This document shows, in pieces, positions 1 to 9,656 of a DNA stretch of 22,165 nt. Numbering within the stretch: the stretch's first letter is position 1; each line of letters begins with the position of its first letter. The notes under the pieces were generated by a model that saw only the letters and a list, made by a program, of their open reading frames with translations, did no database searches and was not told the origin of the DNA. Origin of the DNA: Saksenaea vasiformis B4078 (Eukaryota; Mucoromycota; Mucoromycetes; Mucorales; Saksenaeaceae). The DNA lies in the NCBI GenBank assembly GCA_000697055.1, contig JNDT01001545.1, forward strand, positions 1 through 22,165, in the 5' to 3' direction. The position numbers were made by a program, and so were the translations under genes.

Positions 1-928
1 AAAAAAAAAAAAGGATATTGGTATCTTCGTATCGAACCATGGTGATACTTCTTGAGGTCACTGCGGATCTGTTGAGTAACTTGATCGCGTACTAAAGTAA
101 TCATGAGAATTATAATAAAATGCATATTGCCAACTTTACCGATCCATCTGGCTGTTTTACTCTTATACGGACGACAGGAGCATTTTGCGCATAGCTTTTA
201 GTAAACAGGGTGAGTGAAAGTCCTTAGAACGTATAAAGAACATACTTGTAATTTAGAGGCGTTTCGACAGGGCTGAATATCGGTGGGGGAATGCTTCTTA
301 GATTTTCCATATCGTCGTCGTCGTCTGCAAGCTTATACTTGATTATTGATTCCACTACGAATTGTATCAGTAGAGTCGCAAGATGAATGTTCCTTCTTTA
401 TCTACCGTCGCCAGATGTCACGGCATTTTTCAGCTGTACAGTCCTGTCCGATTTTGGTACCAGATACTGGAAATCGACCAACGCTGTTGTCAGAGAATAG
501 TATGATGCTTAATCCATCTGAAGTTTCTTTTTAAGATGTAGCCAACCTCTGAAACGACACGTTTGCGGTATCACGCCAAGGATGTCCGTTTTATAAGTTG
601 CTTCCTCTTCTGGTCTTCCTTTTTTTACCCGACGTGTCACCTTAACAAGCAAATTGGCAGTAGGTACAATATCACCGCCGACAGGGTGAGAAAACGGATC
701 TTTCGGTCTATACCGTAATTCAACAAGCTTTTGTTGCATGACGGCCTATGCTCTTGAATTAACAAATTGTAGTATGGCATTCCTTCGACTTACAGTAGCT
801 AAACCTTTCTCACCGCCTAAAGTATTTATTGCGCGATCTACATTCTTTACAAAACCCGGATACTCCACGCACAGAAATTTCTTGTCTGGGACAGGGATTG
901 GTGATGCTGCTTCGTAATCTACTTCCAT
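1..928 (-). CDS. TFC1: Transcription factor IIIC subunit 5 (Tfc1/GTF3C5, tau95-like), 3' end outside window
   Basis: This is the N-terminal part of the TFIIIC subunit that helps bind the internal A-box promoter of tRNA genes for RNA polymerase III. My model is complement(join(<1..91, 140..194, 246..324, 406..483, 547..745, 794..928)). All introns are GT-AG, 48-81 nt, and keep frame. The start ATG (928-926) opens exon 1, which carries FLCVEYPGFVKNVDRAINTLGG. Exon 2 has LRYRPKDPFSHPVGGD and later the LGVIPQTCRFR block, exon 3 has VDFQYLVPK, and exon 4 has an Asp run followed by SIPPPIFSPVETPLNY. These blocks in this order are the conserved N-terminal signature of the family. The last exon (91..1) is the least certain and runs into a 12-nt A run at the window edge, so the gene continues outside or the contig ends here. 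It is divergent from the TMEM41B homologue. Confidence 0.88.
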
Positions 929-1077
929 GGCGATCAAAAATTGGGAACTTTGTCCGCAACGTTAAATTTAAACGACGGGAAATGCAAAAAATCGGACGCA
1001 CCAACGGAGATTGAATAACATAAAACGTGGTTCAGCGGCTCTCCTCTTCCCTCTTCTTTACCATTCCGTAACTTCAC
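929..1077. promoter_or_regulatory. Bidirectional intergenic region between TFC1-like and TMEM41B-like genes
   Basis: Only 149 bp separate the two divergent start codons, so both promoters must lie here or overlap the 5' coding ends. A pyrimidine-rich stretch (about 1040-1062, CT-rich on the plus strand) precedes the TMEM41B start. I see no clear TATA box. The regulatory role is inferred from position only. Confidence 0.5.
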
Positions 1078-2233
1078 ATGACTAACGATGAAGCCACAAA
1101 CCTCATTTCGTCGGAGCGACTGAACCAGCCAATTCAAAACTATTCAGCTACATCAGAGGGTGATGCCGAAACCGGATCAGTCAAAGTAGTGAAGGTTGAA
1201 CAAAAGACACAGATATGGTTATGGCAGAGTAAATCTTATGCATGGTCTTTGGCAACTCTGGTGCTACTTTTTATTGTATTTACATGCCTTGAACTTGCCC
1301 TTCTCAAACTCAACCTGCCAAATGTTGACGAGTAAGTTAATCTCAAGCGATAGACTGGATTATGCATTGATTTTTCTCGGTCGCAGAAAAGATAAAGATG
1401 CTCTAAAATTCCCAAGAAGTCTCGAAGACCTCCGCAAACTACATTTCATCTTAGCCGGGTATATTGATCATCACTTTCCAAACGTCTATGTGACCTATGT
1501 GGTGACCTACATCTAGTAAGTCAATGACTTGTTATTGCATTATCCTAACCTTTGCATAAAAACTACATCAGTCTACAGAGCTTTTCCATACCGGGATCTA
1601 TGTGGCTTTCCATCTTGGGCGGTGCCTTATTCAATTTTTGGCTGACACTGGTAACAGTGTCCATGGTAATTAACTGACGTTTCCTGCTTTCAATTTTGTT
1701 TAATAACAGAATCCGTAGTGTTCGGCAATTGGGGCATCGGTTGCCTATGTTATGTCCGGAAGCTTAGGTGCTGTGGCGGTTATGAGACTGATGGGAGATA
1801 GGATTGCTCGATGGAATGAGCAGGTAGGGGATTTTACTGAGTACATGGCTCTTTTCCCTAACACACCATAGCTCATAAATCACAAGCAACACATGTTCAA
1901 TTATATTATTTTTTTGCGAATTGCTCCTTTTCCACCAAACTGGACAGTAAATTTGGGGGCTCCTCATCTTGGCGTTCCAATCGGCCCGTTCTTTTGGGGT
2001 ACATTCGTGGGTAAGGAAAACCTGTGCTAGCTTATTATTACACTATATGCTAATGGGAGTCTTCAGGTGTCGCTGCACCTTCTTTTATTCATGTACAGGC
2101 AGGCGCTGCACTAGATAGACTATCTTCGTCGGACGAGCTTAAATTGCTAACACCTACCAATGTGGCATGTCTTGCAGGGGTAGCCGTAGCTGCTTTAATC
2201 CCTGTCTTCATCAGAAGATATTATAAACTGTAA
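1078..2233 (+). CDS. TMEM41B: TMEM41B-like VTT-domain (SNARE-associated/DedA superfamily) membrane protein
   Basis: This is a multi-pass ER membrane protein of the VTT family. Known relatives are phospholipid scramblases needed for autophagosome formation and lipid mobilisation. My model is join(1078..1331, 1387..1515, 1572..1665, 1719..1823, 1872..2010, 2067..2233), giving 295 aa with five GT-AG introns of 48-56 nt. A hydrophilic N-terminus is followed by TM1 (SLATLVLLFIVFTCLELALL). Then come LQSFSIPGSMWLSILGGALF, CSAIGASVAYVMSG, the signature NYIIFLRIAPFPPNW, and GVPIGPFFWGTFVGVAAPSF, which matches TMEM41 order and spacing. A final TM segment ends in RRYYKL. Intron 2 uses the CATCAG acceptor because it restores the conserved TYI-YLQSFSIPG junction. 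The stop codon is only about 9 bp from the start of the accessory block. Confidence 0.9.
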
Positions 2234-2241
2234 AAATCGCT

Positions 2242-2311
2242 TAATTACTGTTTTTCCGAAAATGAATGTCGCAAAGGAAAGAAAACGTGTCGTTAGCGAA
2301 CTACAAAAATG
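2242..2311 (+). repeat. Left copy of a ~70-bp terminal inverted repeat bracketing the accessory block
   Basis: This sequence, starting TAATTACTGTTTTTCC, recurs in reverse complement at 10905-10976. The two copies share a perfect 14-nt outer run (TAATTACTGTTTTT), AATGTCGCAAAGGA, and GTCGTTAGCGAACTACAAAAATG. I count about five mismatches and one 2-nt gap. It begins about 9 bp after the TMEM41B stop codon. Either it is a true transposon terminus, or both copies are 3'-flank copies of a Fanzor element in opposite orientations. It does not look conserved as coding, because the indel breaks frame. Confidence 0.8.
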
Positions 2312-2475
2312 GAAATCGATTCGGGGTCAGTTAAGTATGAAACTTTTTCAATACCATGATTCACATCCTTCTTTTTTTTTCGAAACTTACGAATTTGTCT
2401 AAACGTCGTGAGCTTCTGTTGCTCACAAAGAGGATATGTGGAAGTGAGTTTATGAATGCCTCTCCAACGTTGACC
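2312..2475 (-). pseudogene. Degraded inverted copy of the Fanzor 3' coding tail and downstream flank
   Basis: Read on the minus strand, 2424-2397 matches the end of the Fanzor gene at 6682-6709 in 27 of 28 bases, including its stop codon (GACGTTTAG). Weaker similarity extends upstream on the minus strand (an ACTCAC..TTCCA..ATCC pattern against AATCAC..TTCCA..ATCC). A CGA codon of the main copy is TGA here. Between this match and the 70-bp repeat lie about 85 nt with no counterpart next to the main Fanzor copy, where the DIRS element now sits. This is a relic of a second Fanzor-type element in the opposite orientation, or part of a long inverted terminus. Nothing here is translatable as a gene. 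Confidence 0.65.
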
Positions 2476-2510
2476 GCAATTAAGCGTCCGTGAGACTCTC
2501 TCCTTTTCAG

Positions 2511-2702
2511 TACGGTAGGCGATCATTGCCATCTAACGCTGATATATTACCGAACTTAGATAAATTTTTGATTCAGACATTGGACAGCATCACTTTCCTC
2601 GATTATGTGGGAAAATGGTGGTGACTGGTGTTTGTAATATGCTTATTCTCATCGACTGGTTTGATTTATGCAAATCTGTATCATCGAGCCAATAAAGTTT
2701 AG
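2511..2702 (+). other. Unidentified coding-like stretch interrupted by one TGA
   Basis: One frame reads 37 codons (containing LPNLDKFLIQTLDSITFLDY), then TGA CTG at 2622-2627, then 25 more codons with a hydrophobic, membrane-like run (LVFVICLFSSTGLIYANLY) to a TAG at 2700. The stretch follows a pyrimidine tract and CAG (2501-2510) that could be a 3' splice site, but I find no convincing upstream exon. The upstream sequence is explained better as the inverted Fanzor tail. I do not recognise the protein. It could be chance, a small broken membrane-protein gene, or a readthrough gene. Confidence 0.2.
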
Positions 2703-3079
2703 CATTATGCAGGAACGACGAGATAGTACGATCCTAAAGATGCAGTTAATTAGGACTGCAAAAAGTGGATATCATTGTTCTCGAAATTCCCGTCACTGGA
2801 TCATGAACGACATGCGCCACTTTGTGTTCTATGTGTGAACATGTCAGAAAATAATCTCCTATGAATTGAGGCAGGACCATGATAATGGGATTTTCTTATA
2901 TGTTGTAAGTTGGGAAAGTACCAGTGTGAATAAAGCTAAATGTCAGATATGACAATTGAGAAAATCCAGCAACGTTTTGATAAATATATTTAGACTGTGG
3001 AAGTACTTTTTGGTATAGCCCACCATGCTCAAGAGCTAGATTCAAGGAATTTTTCTGGTCCGGCGGCATTCATATGCCC
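2703..3079. other. Non-coding stretch, no recognised feature
   Basis: AT-rich sequence with stops in all frames. I see no gene, RNA or repeat here. Confidence 0.4.
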
Positions 3080-3460
3080 GATTGGTCTACCACGTAGCAT
3101 GATGCAAATCTGATCTTTTTCTTCCTCTTTTTGTAGGTATTGATTCTTTTCTTTGTCTTTGACGGCTCAACATGCTTACTAGCTTTATTCAGAAAGTATC
3201 ATGCAGCCTTTTTTTTGTGATCCGTTAGCATCCGTGCGCTCCGATTGGTCTACTAAGTAGCTTGATGTAAACTCCTTTTTTTAGGTATTAATTCTTCTCT
3301 TTGTCTTTGACGGCTCAACACGCTTACTAACTTTATTCAGGAAGCATCATACTTTTTTTTTCTGATCCGTCGATATCCATGCGCTCCGATTGGTTCAACG
3401 CAAACCCCTTTTCTTTTTTTTTGAGGCATGCTCTTTCTCTTCTTTGCCTTTTATAAGCCT
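3080..3460 (+). repeat. Imperfect tandem repeat, about 2.5 copies, upstream of the Fanzor gene
   Basis: Units begin at GATTGG: 3080, 3243 and 3388 (partial), with periods of 163 and 145 bp. Each full unit has GATTGGTCTAC, a T-rich tract, GGTATT(A/G)ATTCTT, TCTTTGTCTTTGACGGCTCA, a TTTATTCAG(A/G)AAG segment, GATCCGT and GCGCTCCGATTGG leading into the next copy. A small perfect hairpin stem (CTAC..GTAG) sits near the head of copies 1 (3087-3097) and 2 (3250-3260). The third copy is more diverged and runs up to within about 40 bp of the Fanzor start. The repeat may be part of the left end or promoter of the element. Confidence 0.75.
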
Positions 3461-3497
3461 ATCAGTTATTTCCCTCTCAGTCGTGTTCTTTATCCTC

Positions 3498-6400
3498 ATG
3501 TCACGAACTGTTCATGAATTCATCAAAAGAAAGAAGTTAGAAAAGAAACAACGATTGGAACAGGAAGAACAAGAACGACAACAGGGTGCAGAGTCTACTG
3601 ACGAAGAAGGAACGGGTCGGGACGAACCAGGTATAATGTCTTCTAAAACAGTTCTTGAATATAACTCTTTCTCTTCTAGAGCGGAAGCGCCAACGTCGAG
3701 GAAAATCCCGCCGTACAACGAAAAGGAAGCAATCATCGGATGAGAAGAAGGAAAAGCAGAGAGCCCGTGAGGAGCGAGAAGCTGGAGTCCGCACCGAGAG
3801 GCACACCCCAATGAGGCGTTGTCCAACTTGTACGAGGGCCGCCAAGCAAGCAGCACAGCGAGGTGATCTTGAATTACAACGGTATCGGCTTGAGACAGCA
3901 GGAACACATTCACATGCATCAAATCGAAACTGTCCAGATTATAAACCTCGCTTGAAAACAAAAACGAAGGAACTCCTTGGTGGTGCAACTGTACACGCTC
4001 ACACCATCAAACATGGGTTGTACGGGCTGTTACGGATATTGGACGAAGCGGAGAAGGCTCGTCTGATTGAAGGCATTGGCATCGTCGTGGATTTCAACCG
4101 AGAAATTGTGATCAAAAGCCATCTTTTCCTCCTTTATTACTTGACTCATCGCTTGGCTTCTCATCTACCAACCCTACCTGTTTTTTTCACCGAAGTTTTC
4201 TTCACGAGCATATTCCAGCTTCTTCTCGGTGGCCAAATATCCAACAAGGCAATATTATCTCAAGAGCTTCGGCAGGATCTCCTTCATATCTTTTCTCAAT
4301 TCATACAGGAGCATCCCAGTGCCCGATGCAACAAGGTTGCATCTCCAGTTGCGGGAAAAGGACCAGTATCCTTCAGTCACATGCTTTCGTCCACTGCCTC
4401 TCAATGCGCCAGCAATTTCACCAAACACATTGTTGAGAATTTTGATGGTTATTACATCTCTTACCTGCAAGCATCGCTCCTGCGACAATTTCCGGTATGT
4501 ATAGTTAGCTGGATAGGTAAAGCTGATAGCTCTTTTTTTTTTCATCCGTACAGGGCCTCAAGGCCGGTCAAGTATTTGCGTACGCACAGTACGTCTACGA
4601 TATTACCACAAAAGATCCTAAATGCCCTCCCGAATGGCCCACAGTATATTATGATGACAATGCTGGCATAGATGACGACGACCTCAATGACACGCTACTG
4701 GCTCTGGTCGACGAAGCAAGCGACCGCTGGGATCACATCTTTGATCAAATACGACTTGCTCGTCAACGTCCAACCCGGAGACAACAAGCTAGAACTTCAC
4801 CTGTCGCAAGTTCCTCTTCAAGCCCGTTAACACAAGCTATGGACTATTCCCCAGCGCTCACGCCTGGCCCAGCGGACGCCCCGTCCCCCGCTCTCAGTAT
4901 GACTACCATTGGTAGCCTAGTTGTCTCTCAACCTGCTCTGGATGAATCAATTACAACTGCTACTTTGACAGGATATCCTCATCTGTTTTTACCAATCCTG
5001 TATGAAATACTTGGTCATATGGAACTCTGGAACGATCAGGAAGAAGAGCTCCCAACTACGGTGCAAATAGAGGCCGGATTCACATGGACGCACCATAAGC
5101 TGTCAAGTTTACCTGAATGGGCTTCTCTGAACTATCGCCGCCGCACCAACCTCGTGCGTGCCATCACCAAGTTTATCAATGGACGTCGTGCTTTTGAACC
5201 TGGACGTCTTCCAGTCGGTTTCAGCCAAAATTCTATCGATCAGATGCAATCGTTCATCACCGAAGCTAAGCAGCAACTGGATAATGGCGTCTTGACCCCA
5301 CCTGGGTACTGACTAGACAACAGACACGATTGTTCACCTTTGCCCCTGTGTCCGGTCTTACCCTAAAGCATATCAGCATTGACCATGAGACCATGGGAAC
5401 CATACTCCGTCACTTTGGCCTTGGCCACCATGCTACAAGATCTGGGACCCCTGTACCTGTTAATCGCCCGCATGCCAATTTCAACATGTTTGATATGGAC
5501 AAAATGAAGCGGCAAGATGAAGCATAAAAACACGCAAGGCACTGATTTGCTTGGTTTAGACACGGCATCTTCCAAAACGCCTTCCTCACGGATGGCTATG
5601 CCACTTCCTTTATGTTTCTCAAACCCGTACCAGAAGACCAGTTGCTACCCCTTGCATTGGACAACATCAATTTGGACGATCTCCAACACTGTAAAATCTG
5701 GGGAGTGGATCCGGGGGTAAATGAAGTATTTGTTGATGACAGTGATAGGACCGTTATGCCCACCCAGAACATGTTGGCAACCATCGACATCAAGTACGAA
5801 AATTTTCGGCAGCAGAGTATTATGTCAAGGCAGGATTCAAAAAGACAAACGCCAAGATCACGCAGTGGAAGAAAGCACAAGGCATTGATCGTATTGAAAG
5901 CGCAGTACCTACAGCCAAAACAACGAACCTTGCAAGACTGGATGAATACATTACTGGCCTTCTAGATCGCCTGCTTGCGTTGACTGAATTCTATGGCATC
6001 GAGGTCCAAAAGCTCCGTTTTCTCAACTACCGTGGGCGCCCAAAGTGGATGACGAAATGGTGAACATATTTCTCCGAGGTGGCAAGCCCGAGCATTGTGA
6101 GCCGAGAAGTACTTGCAGCAAGAACTAGAGCTGATGGAACGATGCGTCGCAAGCGCAAGCAACGGACGCCACCCGTTGCCCAAGCCCAAACTGTCTACAA
6201 ACCGTAAGTTGCGTGTTTGAATAGAAATCTGAAAGACAAAACTGATTCATGCCATGTTCTCTTAGTAACGAATGGCGCAAGGCAGAGTTCGTTCGCACCC
6301 ATAATGATGTGGTAAATGTGGTCTGTGTCGGTGACGGACGGTTCGATCGGCGTACGTTCAGGGGGAAGCCCCACGGTCTGACAAAAAGACTTCAGAAATT

Positions 6401-6707
6401 ACTGAAACGAGCAGAGACAGAAGAGCGATTGATCATGGTGTCCGTAAATGAAGCGTACTCATGCAAGGTCTGCAGCGTCTGTGGAACGAGGTCGTTGGAC
6501 AACTTGCAAATAGAAGGATCGAACTTGCATTCCGTGGTAGTATACAACAACTGCTCACGCGTCTGGCAACGAGATCTGAATGCCGCAAGAAATATCCACG
6601 CTTTGGCCATGCTGGCAATTGAAGGTGCCCATCAGCCAACTAGTCGTCCACCGGCGTTCAATCACAGCTTCCAACCAATCCGAGCAACAGAAGCTCGCGA
6701 CGTTTAG
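3498..6707 (+). pseudogene. Fanzor (eukaryotic TnpB-like RNA-guided nuclease) pseudogene
   Basis: Intact Fanzor proteins are eukaryotic relatives of transposon TnpB that cut DNA with a guide RNA encoded at the element's 3' end. Readable exons are 3498-3630, 3680-4494 and 4554-5312, joined by introns of 49 and 59 nt. They encode a charged coiled N-terminus, a C..C..H..C cluster (RRCPTCTRAA..HSHASNRNCPDYKPR), a long helical region and an acidic/Ser-Pro linker. After a frameshift at about 5310 the gene continues in other frames: 5312-5527, then the FLTDGYATSF block and RuvC-I WGVDPGVNEVF (Asp 5708-5710), then EYYVKAGFKKTNAKI and LNYRGRPK with shifts near 5525-5550, 5750-5770, 6035 and 6100. An intron (about 6204-6268) precedes the last exon, which has RuvC-II (NEAYSC, Glu 6450), a zinc ribbon and RuvC-III (RDLNAARN, Asp 6573). 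The second zinc knuckle has Tyr (6543-6545) where Cys is expected. The stop codon lies 9 bp before the DIRS element. Fanzor1-type is my inference. Confidence 0.85.
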
Positions 6708-6715
6708 ACGATGTC

Positions 6716-6828
6716 GTCAGTCGTTCCTACGACAACACTTGTTGACTCCGTTCCGACTTCCCAGTGTGGTAATAGCTCTCTGAGCCGCGCTTTATTTTCC
6801 GTTATTCTATGATATTCAGATCTTTCTA
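6716..6828. repeat. DIRS left inverted terminal repeat
   Basis: The inner part (6765-6828, starting TGTGGTAATAGCTCTCTGAG and ending at AGATCTTTCTA) is the reverse complement of 10796-10875. The right copy carries an extra run of about 17 nt. The outer part (6716-6762) has no match at the right end but is complementary to 10628-10673 in the internal complementary region, as expected for DIRS1-type termini. Confidence 0.88.
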
Positions 6829-6868
6829 AGCCGCGCACCGTGGAAGTATTATAAACGATTCTAAACAT

Positions 6869-7687
6869 GTGGAAACCTCTCCCATATCCAATATCCCACT
6901 TTCGGTAGAGCAACTCGAAGCACTCCACAATGAGTTTACTAGAAAATTCAGGTTCGAGGAACAACAATCTCGAAACCAAAGAGCAGAACTCCCATACGAG
7001 ATATTTTCAGAGATGGAACACTCTGAAAAAGGAGAGTTACAAAGGAACATTAAGAAATACACAAACAATATACCACAATGTACAGGAGGAGACTGGACAG
7101 TTGCAGAGTCCATCAACAAAGTCTTTATTAACGACCTTAAGAAATACACAGTGGACGCCAATCAATTGGTCTCGTCCAGATACCAAGGACGCCGACAAGT
7201 TACGGGTCGCTGCGCTAACAGCAGCCGAAATCTATGAGCAACTTAAGTTATTGCGGAACGAGGAGGTGGCCCCTCCGATGAAGAAATCATTTTGCAAAGC
7301 ATCGAACAACTCAAACGTCTGGCAGTTTTCGGTTTCGCCACGGCAAAAGATATTGATGCAGAAGCAAAAGACCTGGCTACAAAGGCACTACGTTTACCAT
7401 CCGCAGTCAGATATCTCGACGACAAAACCGACGATGGCAAAAAGATGGCATTCTCTCCCGAATTTGCGCAAACAGTTACGAAAGCAAAATTCGAAGCTTC
7501 AATTATCCGCCAGGCCACCTCGAACAACAGTCGCGGATATAGCCAATACCAAGGATCAACGCGAGGAGGTCTCTACCGACAACAGAACTTTGGAGGAAAA
7601 CGTTTTTTTGGCCGACAACGCCAGTACGCCGCACCAACAACACAGACCCAGTCAACGATCCAAAACTCTCCAAAACAGAATCAATAA
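6869..7687 (+). pseudogene. DIRS ORF1, gag-like protein (broken)
   Basis: The structural protein of DIRS elements is poorly conserved, and I assign it by position before the RT ORF and by its basic, Gln/Asn-rich C-terminus (GGKRFFGRQRQY). The reading frame opens without an ATG: the only nearby ATG (6867) is two bases out of frame. The frame must switch twice: from the starting frame to a second frame near 7165 (an extra T in the CAATTGG run would explain it) and back near 7278, where PPSDEEIILQ resumes. Between these points the second frame reads a sensible helical segment (DADKLRVAALTAAEIYEQLK). So two compensating indels leave the two ends in register. It ends at TAA 7685-7687, three bases before the RT start. 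Confidence 0.7.
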
Positions 7688-7689
7688 TA

Positions 7690-9656
7690 ATGAATCAGAC
7701 AGCTCAGACACCGATCTTACCTGCAACTCCACAAAAGACGACCACAAGAGGAAGCGAGACCCACTATTCAACACCAGAAGATGGCATACAACCGGGAGGT
7801 CGTCTGACACAGTTCCGGCAATATTGGATAGAATCTACCCATCAGAAGTTGCCCATTTCAGTAGTCACCGAGGGCTGTCGAATTCAGTGGAACTCTCCAC
7901 CAACTCCATGGAAGATTCGTCAACTCAACCTAAACCCGGAAGAGCATCATGCAGTGAACGAAGCGGTACAGAAGTTTCTATCCGCAGGAATTATCGAAAA
8001 ATCACCATCTCAAAACGAAGATTATCTATCAAATTTCTTAATACAAGAAAAAACCAAAAGACGACCCATATTGGGCTGTCAAAAACTCAACCAATTCGTC
8101 CAATGCCACCATTTCAAGATGGAAGGGGTACCTGCGTTACGATATATCATCGAAGAAAACGATTACCTGGCAAAAATCGATTTAAAGGACGCATATGTGG
8201 TAGTCCCGATACACGAGGAATCAAAGAAGTACCTGACATTCAAACACAACGGAGCATTATACCAATACAAATCCCTCGCATTCGGGCTCAGCGTAGCACC
8301 AAGAGTGTTCTCAAAGCTAATGCGTTATGCCGTAGAACCGCTAAGGAGAGACGGTCTAAGATTAGTATACTATCTCGACGATATATGCGTGCTAGGAAAA
8401 ACACACGAAGAAACAAACAAGGCCGTTTCAAGAATCGTCAACCATCTTCAAAGACTTGGATTTCTCATAAACTGGGAAAAAAGTGCACTCTCTCCAAAGA
8501 AGGTACAGGAGTTCCTTGGGTTTCAATTCAGCACCAAGACCATGCCAGATATCAGTCCCTCAGATAAAGCTAACAAACTATTCTTGAGAATCATGCATTT
8601 GGAAAAGAAGGAAAACATGACATGTCGATGGATAGCGAGCTTACTTGGGAAGATGACCTCGATGATTCCGGCTATCGGGGAAGCCCTACTACATGTTCGA
8701 TATCTTCAGCGGGACCTTGCGATGAATCTCTCAAGACATTCACATAATTGGGAAGCCAAATGCCCACTGTCCCCGAAGGCCCTAGAAGACATTACATGGT
8801 GGAAAACTTGGGCGAAGCAGAGCAATCGCCTACCCATTCAGAAAATTCCGATCGACCCCAAGATTCCAGTAGTAAAGATCTATGTGGACGCGTCAGATAC
8901 GGGATGGGGAGTGCATTCACCTCGAATATCGACCTCGGGGAAATGGAAACCTCACGAAAAAGAGTCTTCGATCAACGTCAGGGAACTGAAGACGCATTGA
9001 AACTCCATACAAAAAACTGCGAGGAGAAACAGTTTCAGATTTACTCCGACAACATGACAGCACTGAAGTATGTGTCAAAAGCGGGTGAAACAGCATCAGA
9101 GATCCTACAGATCTCACCATTCAAATTCGAGATTATCAACGAACACAACCTACAAATCCAGTTTTATCATATTTTGGGAGTGCAAAATACTCAAGCAGAC
9201 CGATTGAGTCGAGTAAGACCAACACCACTATACGAAGCGCAGCTATCGAAGAAATGGTTCAAACAAATCGAGCGGATTTGGGGCAAACGCAACATCGACG
9301 CCTTTGCAACACGCGCCAATCACCAAATCAAACGGTTCTGGAGCCTCAGACCAGATCCAGAAGCCGAAGCCACCGATGCATTTCTCCAACAATGGCCGAA
9401 GAAAGGACTGTACCTGTTTCCACCGTGGAAACTAATCCCGAAAGTGTTACATCGATTCAGGACACAACAGACAAAGGAAGCCGTTCTAGTGACGCCGTTC
9501 TGGAAGACACGATTCTGGTATCCAACGATACTACAATACACTCAAGAACCTCCGATACTGATCAAGATGAGCCGCAAATGGCAGCTAGCCGCTTGGAGAT
9601 TATCCAACAAAAGCTTGAGGAAGAAGGATTCGATCACAACACATGCGAGTTTTTGA
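7690..9656 (+). pseudogene. DIRS ORF2, reverse transcriptase-RNase H (one frameshift)
   Basis: It starts at ATG 7690 (TAATAATG overlap with the gag stop) and reads open to a TGA at 8998-9000, then continues in another frame to 9656. RT motifs are in order: RRPILGCQKLN; IDLKDAYVVVPIHEESKKY (motif A Asp); LAFGLSVAPRVFSKLM; the active-site YYLDDICVLGKT (YLDD codons 8371-8382); and EFLGFQF. RNase H follows: IYVDASDTGWGV, INVREL, IYSDNMTAL and ADRLSR, covering its acidic residues. The break falls between the second and third RNase H motifs; one missing base near 8994 would explain it. The tail has the DIRS-type block NIDAFATRANHQIKRFWSLR and FPPWKLIPKVLHRF. Its end overlaps the recombinase ORF. 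Confidence 0.9.

Noticed and set aside
2262..2334. Possible first exon of a small gene (ATG at 2262, basic helical peptide)
   Set aside because: The same sequence occurs inverted at 10905-10976 with a frame-breaking indel, so it is repeat sequence rather than a conserved exon. No splice to 2511 keeps frame without an unlikely 11-13 nt microexon or a doubtful donor.
2293..2532. 79-aa minus-strand ORF as a gene
   Set aside because: Its core overlaps the inverted Fanzor tail, but in the wrong frame relative to Fanzor, and its 3' part crosses the 70-bp repeat. It is chance openness of transposon debris.
3080..3460. CRISPR-like array
   Set aside because: Units are long, imperfect and contiguous, with no short identical repeats separated by unique spacers, and the genome is eukaryotic.
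3512..3988. 158-aa minus-strand ORF opposite the Fanzor N-terminus
   Set aside because: Ser/Phe/Leu-rich shadow of the Lys/Arg/Glu-rich Fanzor N-terminal exons.
6930..8567. 545-aa open frame on the plus strand
   Set aside because: It is the longest open frame in the window but overlaps the gag and RT frames. Only the segment near 7167-7278 reads as plausible protein (gag after an indel). The rest is an Arg/Ser/Thr-rich shadow of the RT frame.
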